DNA of 53,510 nucleotides. Source: CAYUNT01 sp964446285. Lineage in GTDB: Bacteria > Sumerlaeota > Sumerlaeia > SLMS01 > CAYUNT01. The stretch covers positions 1 through 53,510 of the forward strand of contig CAYUNT010000005.1 of the NCBI GenBank assembly GCA_964446285.1, written 5' to 3'. Shown piece by piece: positions 42,284 to 50,474 of this stretch; positions within the stretch are counted from its first letter, which is position 1; the number at the start of each line of letters is the position of its first letter. The translations under genes were made by a program, and so were the position numbers. The notes beneath the pieces were generated by a model that had not been told where the DNA came from, searched no databases, and saw nothing but the letters and a program-made list of their open reading frames with translations.

Positions 42284-43816
42284 TCAGGGCGCCCAGGGCG
42301 ATTGCCGCCAGGGGCGGCGCAGGATGCGTCCGGGCCGGCTGCCCGTGGCTGCGCCCCCGAAACGCGCCCAGCGGCCATTTATCATCACGAAATCCATCCC
42401 CTCCGCAAGGCGCATTGGGTCTTCGTAAGTGGCCGTGTCGCGAACGCGCGCCGGATCAAATATCACCAAATCTGCATAAAAGCCCGGCGCAATCTGCCCC
42501 CGTCCCATCGCATCAAGGCCAAGCGTCCGCGCCGTGAGGCCGGTCATTTTCCGCACAGCCTCTTCGAGCGTGAGAAGTCCGCGCTGCTGCACAAATTCGC
42601 AGAGAATCCGCGCGAAGGTTCCAGCGCTTCGCGGATGTCGCAGCGGCGGACCGCCATCCGAGCTGATCATCACATTGGGATCAACAAGCAAGCGCTCCAT
42701 GCATTCGGCGTCGATCACAAAATATGCCGCCGACGCGCCCTCCGGCCCGATGTCGTCGATGAGGAGGTCCTCGAACGGCTTGTTTTTGCTTTCGGCCGCC
42801 TGCGCCAGCGTCAGTCCCGTCCACGGCGGCGTGGTGAAGCGCGTCGCCTCGGGTCCACCGCGTTTGCGCACGCGTTCGCGCAACCAGGCGGCCAATTCCT
42901 CGCGGCGCCCGGCCGCCGCGCGCCGGAAATCCTCGCCGCCCTTTGCCCACTCGGGAAAAATCAGCCCAATCGTCGTGCAACTGGCCGTATAAGGATATTG
43001 ATCCGCCGTTACGCGCACTCCGAGGCGTTCGCGCGCATCGGCAAGCCGCGCCAGAAGCGCCTCCGCCCTCGCCGCGCCGCGCCCGTGCACCACCTTGACA
43101 TGCGACACATGCACGGCGCACCGTCCGCGCCGCCCCTGCTCGATCAATTCGTCCACAGCGTCGTCGATCTTGTCATCGTCCTCGTTGCGAATATGGCTCA
43201 TCACCAGTCCGCCGCGCCGCCCAACGACCTCCGCCAGCCCTGCCAGTTCCTCGATGCCCGCCGCGCTGCCTGGTGGATATTCGAGACCGGTCGAAAGGCC
43301 AAGGCATCCCGCTTCGAGCGCGCGATCAAGCAGGTTTCGCATCAGCTGCAATTGCGCCGCCGGCGGATGCGGATTCGATCCCGCCCCGGCCAGTTCGCGC
43401 AACGTGGCGTGCCCGGCGAGAAACGCCAGATTGGGCGCGGGATGCGCGGCCTGCGCCTCGTTCAACCAGGGGACGAGGTTTTGCACCGCCGCTGGGCTTT
43501 CGCCATCCTGCCCCAGGCAAAGCGTCGTCACGCCCATTGCGATTGCGGTCTCGAAATCCGGCGTGGCGAACGGATCGCCGTGGGCATGGGCGTCGATAAA
43601 TCCAGGCGCCACCACGCAATCCGCCACATCCACCACTTCGCAGGCGGCGCAAGCGGAAGCTGGTTGCGCCCCGGCGGCATCCAGCGGCGGCGCCTCGCCC
43701 GGTTCGCCCATCCAGGCAATGCGGTCGCCGCGCACAAGCACATCCAGGCATCGCGCAGGCGCGCCCGTGCCGTCGATCACACGGCCTCCCTTCAGCAGAA
43801 TCCCCGGCGCGCTCAT
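42284..43816 (-). CDS. N-acyl-D-amino-acid deacylase (D-aminoacylase)
   Basis: 510 aa of the amidohydrolase superfamily. Metal motif FIDAHAHGD (about 65-73), LGLSTGLEYPPG, SHIRNEDD, VHVSHVKVVHG and SSDGGPPLRHPR. These match D-aminoacylase-type enzymes that free D-amino acids from N-acyl derivatives. ATG 43816 follows GGAGGTGA by 7 nt, one of the best sites in the window. It lies on the minus strand after the beta-propeller gene, with a hairpin repeat between. With the DmpA-like peptidase and the racemase it suggests D-amino-acid handling. Confidence 0.92.
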   Translation of the reverse strand: MSAPGILLKGGRVIDGTGAPARCLDVLVRGDRIAWMGEPGEAPPLDAAGAQPASACAACEVVDVADCVVAPGFIDAHAHGDPFATPDFETAIAMGVTTLCLGQDGESPAAVQNLVPWLNEAQAAHPAPNLAFLAGHATLRELAGAGSNPHPPAAQLQLMRNLLDRALEAGCLGLSTGLEYPPGSAAGIEELAGLAEVVGRRGGLVMSHIRNEDDDKIDDAVDELIEQGRRGRCAVHVSHVKVVHGRGAARAEALLARLADARERLGVRVTADQYPYTASCTTIGLIFPEWAKGGEDFRRAAAGRREELAAWLRERVRKRGGPEATRFTTPPWTGLTLAQAAESKNKPFEDLLIDDIGPEGASAAYFVIDAECMERLLVDPNVMISSDGGPPLRHPRSAGTFARILCEFVQQRGLLTLEEAVRKMTGLTARTLGLDAMGRGQIAPGFYADLVIFDPARVRDTATYEDPMRLAEGMDFVMINGRWARFGGAATGSRPGRILRRPWRQSPWAP

Positions 43817-43850
43817 GGCGGTATCACCTCCGAAAAGTCGAATCACATCG

Positions 43851-43908
43851 AACCACAAAGACACGAAGGCACGGAGAATTCCTTTTTGTCTTCGTGCCTT
43901 GGTGGTGA
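43851..43908. repeat. Hairpin of the ccacaaagacacgaagg class
   Basis: Left arm aaccacaaagacacgaaggc and on to 43875; right arm 43884-43908 (ttgtcttcgtgccttggtgg) is its imperfect complement. It sits after the propeller gene and before the deacylase Shine-Dalgarno. Confidence 0.9.
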
Positions 43909-43943
43909 TTTTTCTCATGTCTTGCCGGAGGACAAGAGCGAAG

Positions 43944-45779
43944 TTAGAGCATCCAGTGCTGCAATGTGCCGCCGCGCAGGAGGAGTTTGACCTCGCGCCC
44001 CTGCGGCCCCACCCAGCAAGCCACCGGAACGGCTTGCGCGGGCGGCATCGACGGATCGGGACGGATTTGGCCCATCAGCTTCCCGTCATCGGCGTTGAAT
44101 ACGTGGAACTCCGATGCAATGCCGATTGCGAAAGCGCTGGCGTCGTGCGCGGGAATGAAAGTCCACGGTCCGGCGAGGGCGGCGGGTTCGAGCGGAAGTT
44201 TGACCAGCGCGCCGATTTTTTTATTCAGACGCATCAGCCCGAGGCGTCCATCTTCGAGCGGCAGGATGATGCGCAGCGCGCTCAGGAAAACCGGCGGACG
44301 CGGCAGCGGCTCGGGCGGCTCGAATGTAGTCATCAGATGGCGTTCGCCCGTCACAATGTCCGTGAAATATGCCGCCAGTTGCGGCTTTTTTTTCTTATCT
44401 ACCTGCATGTATTCATAAGTAATCATTCCGCGGCCATCGGGCGCGGCATCGAAATGCCCCTGAAGCAGCACGCGCGGATTCGCGAGGTCCTCGTAGCCGC
44501 ATCGGTAAGCCTGTCCGCCGAAATCGGCGACGAACAGGTCCGCGCTCGCCATAAGCAGACGCGCGGACGGTCCCATTTGCGCGGCGATTTGCCCGGCGGA
44601 CTGCGGCTGCTGAGCCAGCGCGAGCGCGTGCGCGATCCGGTCATAACGCGGCGGCGCGCCCGCGATCGGGTTTCCGACACTCGCGTTCCAGCACACCAGC
44701 GAATGATCGGCGCCTTCCGTAACGGCGCGGCGCAGGTCGTTCGAGATGGCGGCGCGCGTAATCGCGAATTCATGCGCCTTTACGCGCCATAGCACTTCGC
44801 CCGGGCGTTCGCCGAGCAATGCCACCTCGCCGCTGTGGAAACCCACCATGCATCGGCGCCCATCGTCCGAGAACACGGCGGCTGTGGCCCGGCAAGGAAG
44901 ACCCAGGGCCCAGACTGTGCGTCCGCTGGCGCTTTCCACGCAAACGAGCGCGCCTTCGGCCGTGTGAAAAATCGTATGGGACAAACTCGGAATGGCACAA
45001 GCGCGCAATCCCGGTCCGGAAAGCACCCCATGCGCCGCGGCGGCCGCCAATTGCCCCGTGGAAAGATCGTATTGGAGGATTTCGCCGCTGGCCCACCAAT
45101 CCACCTGGGGAGAGGCGCTTGGTCCGCCAGTGGCCAGGAGGGCGTGCTGACCGTCCGGAGAAATTCCGCCTCCCGCCAAGGGCCAGCGCCCCACAGGCCG
45201 CAAATCAAACGGTGGCGATTGCTCTCCGCGCGTAAGGACGGCGCGCCCCTGCGAGAGTTGAAGGCGCGCATCGCCGCCCGGTTGAATCGGCGCCCACTGC
45301 GGTCCGGAGTTCAGCGCCTCGACCACGGCGGGCGACCACGCAATCCGGCGGCGGGCGTCGAGGTCCCAGACCTCGGTGATGCCACCGTCGAGGATTGTCA
45401 GCATATAATTCGGACGCGCCACCCAGTAGCCGAATCCCTTTGGAATGCCCGAGGGCCAGTCGATCATCCAACTGCGTTCCATTTGCCCCGCGGGGCGGCA
45501 CTCGATGCTCGTCTGTCCGTTGAGCGCGATCAGCCACCGTCCGTCCGGCGAAGGAATCCGGTCCGTCCACATCGTTTCGGTGGCGATGCATGGCGAATGC
45601 GCCACGTCTGCCGCCGGCGCGCCATCGGCCACTTGGCGAGTAATCCAGTTGTCGCCTTCGAGCGTCAGCACAGCCTGCGCCTCCGCAAGCAGCACGGCGC
45701 TGCGGATCGGGTGGGCCAGGGGCCGGCCAACAGCGCAGGGCGCGGAAGCGGCCAGCGTTGGTTGTTTGGCGTCCGCCAT
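43944..45779 (-). CDS. WD40-like beta-propeller protein
   Basis: 611 aa with no signal peptide. Repeating blades of GrGxxAAxS/FSDDGRRCMVG, HEFAITRAAISNDLRRAVTEGADHSLVCWN, SPDGRWLIALNG, SPDGQHALLATG and DLSTGQLAA are WD40 or TolB-like units. A binding or scaffold role is usual; no enzyme motif. ATG 45779 follows GGAGGTGA by 7 nt. A promoter candidate lies 60-87 bp upstream. Followed by the deacylase on the same strand. Confidence 0.75.
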   Translation of the reverse strand: MADAKQPTLAASAPCAVGRPLAHPIRSAVLLAEAQAVLTLEGDNWITRQVADGAPAADVAHSPCIATETMWTDRIPSPDGRWLIALNGQTSIECRPAGQMERSWMIDWPSGIPKGFGYWVARPNYMLTILDGGITEVWDLDARRRIAWSPAVVEALNSGPQWAPIQPGGDARLQLSQGRAVLTRGEQSPPFDLRPVGRWPLAGGGISPDGQHALLATGGPSASPQVDWWASGEILQYDLSTGQLAAAAAHGVLSGPGLRACAIPSLSHTIFHTAEGALVCVESASGRTVWALGLPCRATAAVFSDDGRRCMVGFHSGEVALLGERPGEVLWRVKAHEFAITRAAISNDLRRAVTEGADHSLVCWNASVGNPIAGAPPRYDRIAHALALAQQPQSAGQIAAQMGPSARLLMASADLFVADFGGQAYRCGYEDLANPRVLLQGHFDAAPDGRGMITYEYMQVDKKKKPQLAAYFTDIVTGERHLMTTFEPPEPLPRPPVFLSALRIILPLEDGRLGLMRLNKKIGALVKLPLEPAALAGPWTFIPAHDASAFAIGIASEFHVFNADDGKLMGQIRPDPSMPPAQAVPVACWVGPQGREVKLLLRGGTLQHWML

Positions 45780-45838
45780 TCACTCACCTCCAATTGGCTT
45801 GCGCTAAAATGCGCTCAGTCAGCTGCTCAATGGCAATA

Positions 45839-45866
45839 CCTATATAACCAAGCCAGCCAGATGCAA
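45839..45866 (-). promoter_or_regulatory. Possible sigma-70-type promoter for the propeller gene
   Basis: Minus strand reads TTGCAT, 16 nt, then TATAGG, about 60 nt before the ATG. The -35 matches 4 of 6 and the -10 matches 4 of 6 bases of the consensus. Weak evidence. Confidence 0.3.
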
Positions 45867-45898
45867 TTCGATTTGCGCGCAAATTCCCGCGGAGTTTG

Positions 45899-47002
45899 CT
45901 ACTTCGCGTTGCGGATAGACGCCTGGCGGGCCACCTGTTCGGCCGCCTCGATGTAGGCGCGAGACACAGGACCGTCCGGGTCCTCGACGACGATGGGGCG
46001 CCCTTCGTCCATGCCCTCGCGAATGCTTGTCACAAGCGGGATTTCGCCGAGGAACGGCACATCGAGCAGTTCAGCCACGCGCCGCCCGCCGCCCGTGTCG
46101 AAGATGTCTTCGCGCCGCCCGCACTGCGAGCAGATGTAATAGGCCATGTTTTCGATGATCCCGAGAATGGGCACGTCGAGTTTGCGGAACATGGCGATGC
46201 CTTTGCGCACGTCGCTCAGCGCCACCTTCTGCGGCGTCGTCACGATCACCGCGCCCGACACCGGCACGGTCTGCGCCAGCGAAAGCTGCACGTCGCCCGT
46301 TCCGGGAGGCAGATCCACAACCAGATAATCCAACTCGCCCCACTGAACGTCGTTAAGCAGCTGACGGACGGCGGCGTGGAGCATCGGCCCGCGGAAAATC
46401 ACGGGCTGATCTACGTCAATCAGGAACCCCATCGACATGACGCGAACGCCAAACGCCTCGTGGGGAATGACACGGTTATCAACCACGCGCGGGAGTTCCT
46501 TGACGCCGACCATGTCCGGGATATTCGGCCCGTAGATGTCGGCGTCGAGCAGCCCGACCGACGCGCCCGAACGCTGCAGGGCAATGGCAAGATTGACCGC
46601 CGTTGTGGACTTCCCGACGCCGCCCTTGCCCGAGGCCACGGCGATGATATTGCGGACTCCGGGAATAGGCGCGCGATCCGCGGCGGGGTCCGAGGCGTGG
46701 CCATGCCCGGCATGGTCGCCATGCGCGTGGCCGTGGCCCGCGTGAGATTGGCGCACCCGCGCCGTCATCTCGATGCGGACTTCGCCCGCGCCGGGAACCG
46801 CGCGCACCGCCTGCTCGACATCGGCTTTGATCTTGTGCTTCAGCGGACACGCCGGAGTGGTCAATTCCACCGTGACGTCCACCTGGCCCCCCGCGCCCAC
46901 CTCCACCTTTTTCACCATGCCGAGCGTCACGATGTCCTGCCCAAGATCGGGGTCGAGAACCTGCTTGAGCGCATTGAGAACCGCATCGCGTGTGATTTCC
47001 AT
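45899..47002 (-). CDS. mrp: Mrp/ApbC-type iron-sulfur cluster carrier ATPase
   Basis: 367 aa. N-terminal MIP18/DUF59 domain (about 1-85) with TPACPL. Then a His-rich linker: HAGHGHAHGDHAGHGHA (about 90-107). NTPase domain from about 120: deviant Walker A SGKGGVGKST, LLDADIYGPN, VDLPPGTGD, and CSQC (about 300) that binds a shared [4Fe-4S]. Carries Fe-S clusters to apo-proteins. AAGGAG lies 10 nt before the ATG. The His linker is unusual and could bind metals. It precedes the propeller gene by 119 bp. Confidence 0.94.
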   Translation of the reverse strand: MEITRDAVLNALKQVLDPDLGQDIVTLGMVKKVEVGAGGQVDVTVELTTPACPLKHKIKADVEQAVRAVPGAGEVRIEMTARVRQSHAGHGHAHGDHAGHGHASDPAADRAPIPGVRNIIAVASGKGGVGKSTTAVNLAIALQRSGASVGLLDADIYGPNIPDMVGVKELPRVVDNRVIPHEAFGVRVMSMGFLIDVDQPVIFRGPMLHAAVRQLLNDVQWGELDYLVVDLPPGTGDVQLSLAQTVPVSGAVIVTTPQKVALSDVRKGIAMFRKLDVPILGIIENMAYYICSQCGRREDIFDTGGGRRVAELLDVPFLGEIPLVTSIREGMDEGRPIVVEDPDGPVSRAYIEAAEQVARQASIRNAK

Positions 47003-47216
47003 GTCCGCCTGCTCCTTTTCAGAAAAGTCAACTGAGCCTCTCACTCTGCGGCCGGGAAGAACGCCTCCCCGCCCTAAATCTTGTTTAGCTTAGCAAAGCC
47101 TTGTGGCGATTCCAATCCGAAAAAGGCGCGGAAATGCGGGGCAGACCTCCCGATCTTTATGCTTTTGGCGTTGCCAGCAGCAGGGAAGCGGCTTTTACAG
47201 GCGGCCTGCTTCTCTC

Positions 47217-47503
47217 GAATCCCAAAGGGATTCCAGAACAAAGCCCAGGGTCAGCGAGGAACGAGCGCCACCCTGGGGAAAAGCACGAATGGAATATCCA
47301 TACCCTGCAAGGGTTAAATAAAGCGCATTTGTTCCATTTATATTCATTCCCATCGTTCCTTTTTCGCGGCGTGGCGGATTGGCGGGAATTTTCTTTGTTA
47401 TTGAACCCTTTCAGAGTAAATTCATTTACCCAGGCTAGATTTCCCAGGGTGGCGCTTGTTCCTCGCTGACCCTGGGCTGTGCTATTGAACCCCTTGCGGG
47501 GTT
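47217..47503. repeat. REP-like palindrome array without transposase
   Basis: An inverted pair of 34-bp palindromes at 47244-47277 and 47443-47476 (33 of 34 identical when inverted, cccagggt...accctggg). Smaller palindromes accompany it: gaatccc-aaa-gggattc (47217-47233), accct-gca-agggt (47302-47314) and aacccc-ttgc-ggggtt (47488-47503). The layout mirrors the RAYT cassette at 9.9 kb but has no transposase gene, as in a non-autonomous relic. The rest of the gap 47003-47789 holds no gene I can support. Confidence 0.8.
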
Positions 47504-47789
47504 GCTGGGAGCAAGGGCGTGTTTGCCTCTCCTTGTGCGCCAGGCACATCCCCCTGCTTGTCAGAGTCGGTCCCCTTGTCTCTTCCGCCGCATATTCAGG
47601 AAACGGTTGCGGACGGCGCGCGGGTTGTGTCGGATGGAGGCGGACGGCGGATGGCCGATGAACCTGCGCGTGCGCGGCGCCCGGCGATTTTTCTTCTCTC
47701 TCTCTTTCTTTCTCCTCTCTCTTTCGCGCGCGCTCAAGGTTTCCGCGGCATCTTGCCTTCCTTATTCCTGCTTGTTTGAATAGTGTATT

Positions 47790-49019
47790 ATGTCCAACGG
47801 TTACGGCCCGCCACCTTCGTCTTCCACACCGCCTCGGCCGGCCGCACAGCCAGGGTCTTCCAGGCGCGCGGCGTCCGGGCTGGGGTCCAACGCCATCCAC
47901 ATCGGCACGGTGTTTGGAATTCCCGTCCGGATTGACTGGACCTGGCTGATTGTATTTGTGCTCATCACCTTTTCGGTCGGGCGCACATATAGCGAAGAGC
48001 ATCCGATGTGGAAAGCGGAGCAACATTGGATTGCCGCCGTCATCACCAGCCTGCTGTTTTTTTTGTCGATCTTTTTGCACGAGATGGGCCACAGCTTGGT
48101 GGCTCGCCTCTATGGAATCGAGGTGGCGTCGATTACGCTTTTCATTTTTGGCGGCGTGGCTTCGATCCGCAACGAGCCGCGCAAACCCAGCGCGGAATTC
48201 TGGATCGCGCTTGCCGGGCCAGTGGTCAGCGTGCTTCTGGCACTGTTGTTTTTCGCCGTGCATCTGGCGGCGGGCGGACGCAGCGCCACTGATTCGCCTG
48301 TGCTTTCGATGGTGTCGGCCATCGGAGGATTGCTGGCGCTGATAAATTTTGCCCTGGTGGTATTCAACCTGATCCCCGGATTTCCGCTCGATGGCGGACG
48401 GATTCTGAGGTCGATCCTGTGGGCCGCGATGGATAATTTCGAGCGCGCCACGCGAATTTCCGCCATCGGCGGGCAGATTGTTGCCGCATTTCTCATCGCG
48501 CTTGGCCTGGTGGAGGTGTTTGTCCTGCAAACACTCAACGGCCTTTGGCTTGCCGTAATCGGCCTGTTTTTGTTCAACGCGGCGCGCGCCACGATGCAGC
48601 AGGCTTCTGTGCGGCAGGCGTTTTCGGGCATACGCGCCGCGGATTTGCTCGATACGACCACTCCTTATGTTTCGCCCGCCATGAGCATCGCCCAACTGGT
48701 GGACGAGCACGTTTTGCGCCACGGCCGCCACCGCTTTCTCGTTTTCGACGGCCAAGTGCTGCGCGGGTTAATCACGCTGAGCGACATCAAGGAAGTCCCG
48801 CGCGAGGAATGGGACTCGACCTCGTTGCAGGCGGCGATGATGCCCTGCCAGCGGCTTGTAGCCGTCCGCCCGGGCGAAAGCCTCGAACACGTCGTCGATT
48901 TAATGAACGAGTATCGGATCAATCAGGTGCCTGTTGTGGAAAATGGCGTGTTTTACGGTATGGTCACGCGCGAGGGGCTGCTGCATCTTCTCCAGACCCA
49001 GGTTCAGTTCCGCCAATAA
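47790..49019 (+). CDS. Site-2 protease (M50 family) with tandem CBS domains
   Basis: 409 aa. Proline-rich start, then about six membrane segments. Zinc site FLHEMGHSLVARLYG (HExxH about 92-96) and second motif NLIPGFPLDGGRIL (about 195-208). The C-terminus (about 285-409) has two CBS domains that could sense nucleotides. Cuts membrane-embedded regulators such as anti-sigma factors; the substrate is not in view. A possible partner for CtpA in envelope signalling, by function only. Confidence 0.93.
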   Translation: MSNGYGPPPSSSTPPRPAAQPGSSRRAASGLGSNAIHIGTVFGIPVRIDWTWLIVFVLITFSVGRTYSEEHPMWKAEQHWIAAVITSLLFFLSIFLHEMGHSLVARLYGIEVASITLFIFGGVASIRNEPRKPSAEFWIALAGPVVSVLLALLFFAVHLAAGGRSATDSPVLSMVSAIGGLLALINFALVVFNLIPGFPLDGGRILRSILWAAMDNFERATRISAIGGQIVAAFLIALGLVEVFVLQTLNGLWLAVIGLFLFNAARATMQQASVRQAFSGIRAADLLDTTTPYVSPAMSIAQLVDEHVLRHGRHRFLVFDGQVLRGLITLSDIKEVPREEWDSTSLQAAMMPCQRLVAVRPGESLEHVVDLMNEYRINQVPVVENGVFYGMVTREGLLHLLQTQVQFRQ

Positions 49020-49027
49020 TAAGAGAG

Positions 49028-49114
49028 AAACCACAAAGACACAAAGGAGATAATTGCAGGAAATCCCAATAGGCGGATTGTCTTTTCTTTGTGCCTTCGT
49101 GTCTTTATGGTAAA
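49028..49114. repeat. Hairpin of the ccacaaagacac class after the site-2 protease
   Basis: Left arm aaaccacaaagacacaaagg (49028-49049); right arm 49085-49114 (ctttgtgccttcgtgtcttt) is its imperfect complement. The right arm runs into the upstream reading of the DNA glycosylase frame. Confidence 0.88.
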
Positions 49115-49166
49115 TATCCTCGAACATTCCTCCCAATCCCCCGAGTCGCTGCCGCCCCGCCAATCC

Positions 49167-50096
49167 ATGAGCCTTGATTTCTGGACTTCGCATCATCGCG
49201 CCGAAACCGCCAGGCTTCTTCCGCTGATTTATGCGCGATGCCTTGCGCATTTTGGACCGCTGAACTGGTGGCCGGGCGAGACGCGCGAGGAAGTGATCCT
49301 TGGCGCGGTGCTGACGCAAAACACAGCATGGAGCAATGTCGAGCGGGCTATCGAGGCGCTGCGGCGCGAGGACGCGCTGACGCTTCGCGCCGTGGCCGCG
49401 ATGAATCCTGAACATCTGGCGCAGCTCATCCGCCCGGCGGGGTATTTTACGCTCAAGGCGCGGCGGCTGAAATCTGCGGCGAATTGGTTTTTGGCGAAAT
49501 GCCCCCAGCCGGACACGCATGCGCCACAGGGTGAAAATGGGACCTATGGGACATATAGGACCTATGAGACGAATGAGAAAACTACGATAAAAGGAGCAAC
49601 TTTCGGCGGAAATCCTCCTGGTGAGAAATCCTCGCGCCCGGCCCCGCCGCGGCGGCGTTTTTCCGAAACGGGTGCTTCGGTGGATTTACGGCACCTTATC
49701 GGTCTTGAGGGCGCCGCGCTCGAATCGCTCCGGAGCGAACTCCTCGACGTTTGGGGCATCGGACCGGAAACCGCCGACTCGATTCTCCTGTATGCTCTCG
49801 AATGCCCCACGTTTGTGATCGACGCCTATACCATGCGCTTGGGCGAGCGCCATGGCCTGTTCCCGGCCGGCGCGGCGTATGAGGAAGTGAAACTGATTTT
49901 CGAGGGCCTGCTGGGGCGCGATCTCGATTGGTTCAACGACTATCACGCGCAAATCGTAGCGGTTGGAAAACATTATTGCCACAACCGCGCGCCTGTTTGC
50001 CTGGCCTGCCCGCTTGGGCGGCGCGACTGTTTCGCGGGCGGGTGCCCGACAGCCCCTGCATTCATCCAGGACGAAAAAAGTTCCGCCTCCGCCTGA
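49167..50096 (+). CDS. HhH-GPD DNA glycosylase, endonuclease III-related (MagIII-like)
   Basis: About 309 aa. ILGAVLTQNTAWSNVERAI (about 50-68), the hairpin LLDVWGIGPETADSILLYAL (about 195-214), catalytic Asp in TFVIDAYTMRL, and four Cys of the [4Fe-4S] loop (CHNRAPVCLACPLGRRDC). The lyase Lys of EndoIII (GxGxKT) is replaced by Glu (GIGPET). That points to a monofunctional glycosylase, as in MagIII-type 3-methyladenine enzymes. The protein is longer than the usual 220 because a repeat-bearing insert (about 120-175, GTYGTYRTYETN) sits between the halves. The start is uncertain: 49167 or 49107. Confidence 0.85.
   Translation: MSLDFWTSHHRAETARLLPLIYARCLAHFGPLNWWPGETREEVILGAVLTQNTAWSNVERAIEALRREDALTLRAVAAMNPEHLAQLIRPAGYFTLKARRLKSAANWFLAKCPQPDTHAPQGENGTYGTYRTYETNEKTTIKGATFGGNPPGEKSSRPAPPRRRFSETGASVDLRHLIGLEGAALESLRSELLDVWGIGPETADSILLYALECPTFVIDAYTMRLGERHGLFPAGAAYEEVKLIFEGLLGRDLDWFNDYHAQIVAVGKHYCHNRAPVCLACPLGRRDCFAGGCPTAPAFIQDEKSSASA
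49539..49583 (+). repeat. 9-base repeat tract inside the DNA glycosylase gene
   Basis: gggacctat, gggacatat, aggacctat, gagacgaat, gagaaaact. 45 bp, 15 codons, in frame. It encodes GTYGTYRTYETNEK. Confidence 0.95.
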
Positions 50097-50183
50097 CGCC
50101 GCTTCCTCCCCTCCCAGCGATTTCCCGTCGTTTTTCGCATTTGATGCCAATCTGTTAGCTATTATCCTGGAAAAAGCATTTCC

Positions 50184-50313
50184 AACCGCGAAAAACACGA
50201 AAATAACCAAAAGGGGAATAATTTTCGTCAGAATTCAATTCACCCGCTGGGTGAATCAAATCCTGAAGAAAAATCCTTCTATTTCGTTCCTTTTCGTGCC
50301 TTTCGTGGTCTCA
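50184..50313. repeat. Hairpin of the cgcgaaaaN class with an inner palindrome
   Basis: Left arm aaccgcgaaaaacacgaaaa (50184-50208); right arm 50286-50313 ends ctttcgtggtctc. A perfect palindrome attcaccc-gct-gggtgaat lies between (50238-50256). It fills part of the 378-bp gap between the glycosylase and transporter genes. I see no other feature in that gap. Confidence 0.85.
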
Positions 50314-50474
50314 TCTGCCGTTTTTAGGATAATTCCTTTTGTGTCCCCCCGAACCTATGATAGGACTTCGCCCGCCAATTTGGGAATCCGGGGGGGCGAG
50401 CATATTCCGCAGCCTCCGCTTTCCGGGTTCCGAATCCGCCACATGGCATATTGTTTTTTCCTCGCGTCTGTTTC

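Noticed and set aside
42302..43990. Long open frame on the + strand opposite the deacylase
   Set aside because: Antisense shadow of a GC-rich gene; no motifs, and the opposite strand has a complete enzyme with a perfect Shine-Dalgarno.
45896..47035. Long + strand frame opposite mrp
   Set aside because: His/Arg-rich shadow translation of the Mrp gene; the Mrp motifs are unambiguous.
47157..48755. Long minus-strand frame opposite the site-2 protease
   Set aside because: Arg/Gln-rich shadow running through the REP-like array; the + strand protein has clear zinc-protease motifs.
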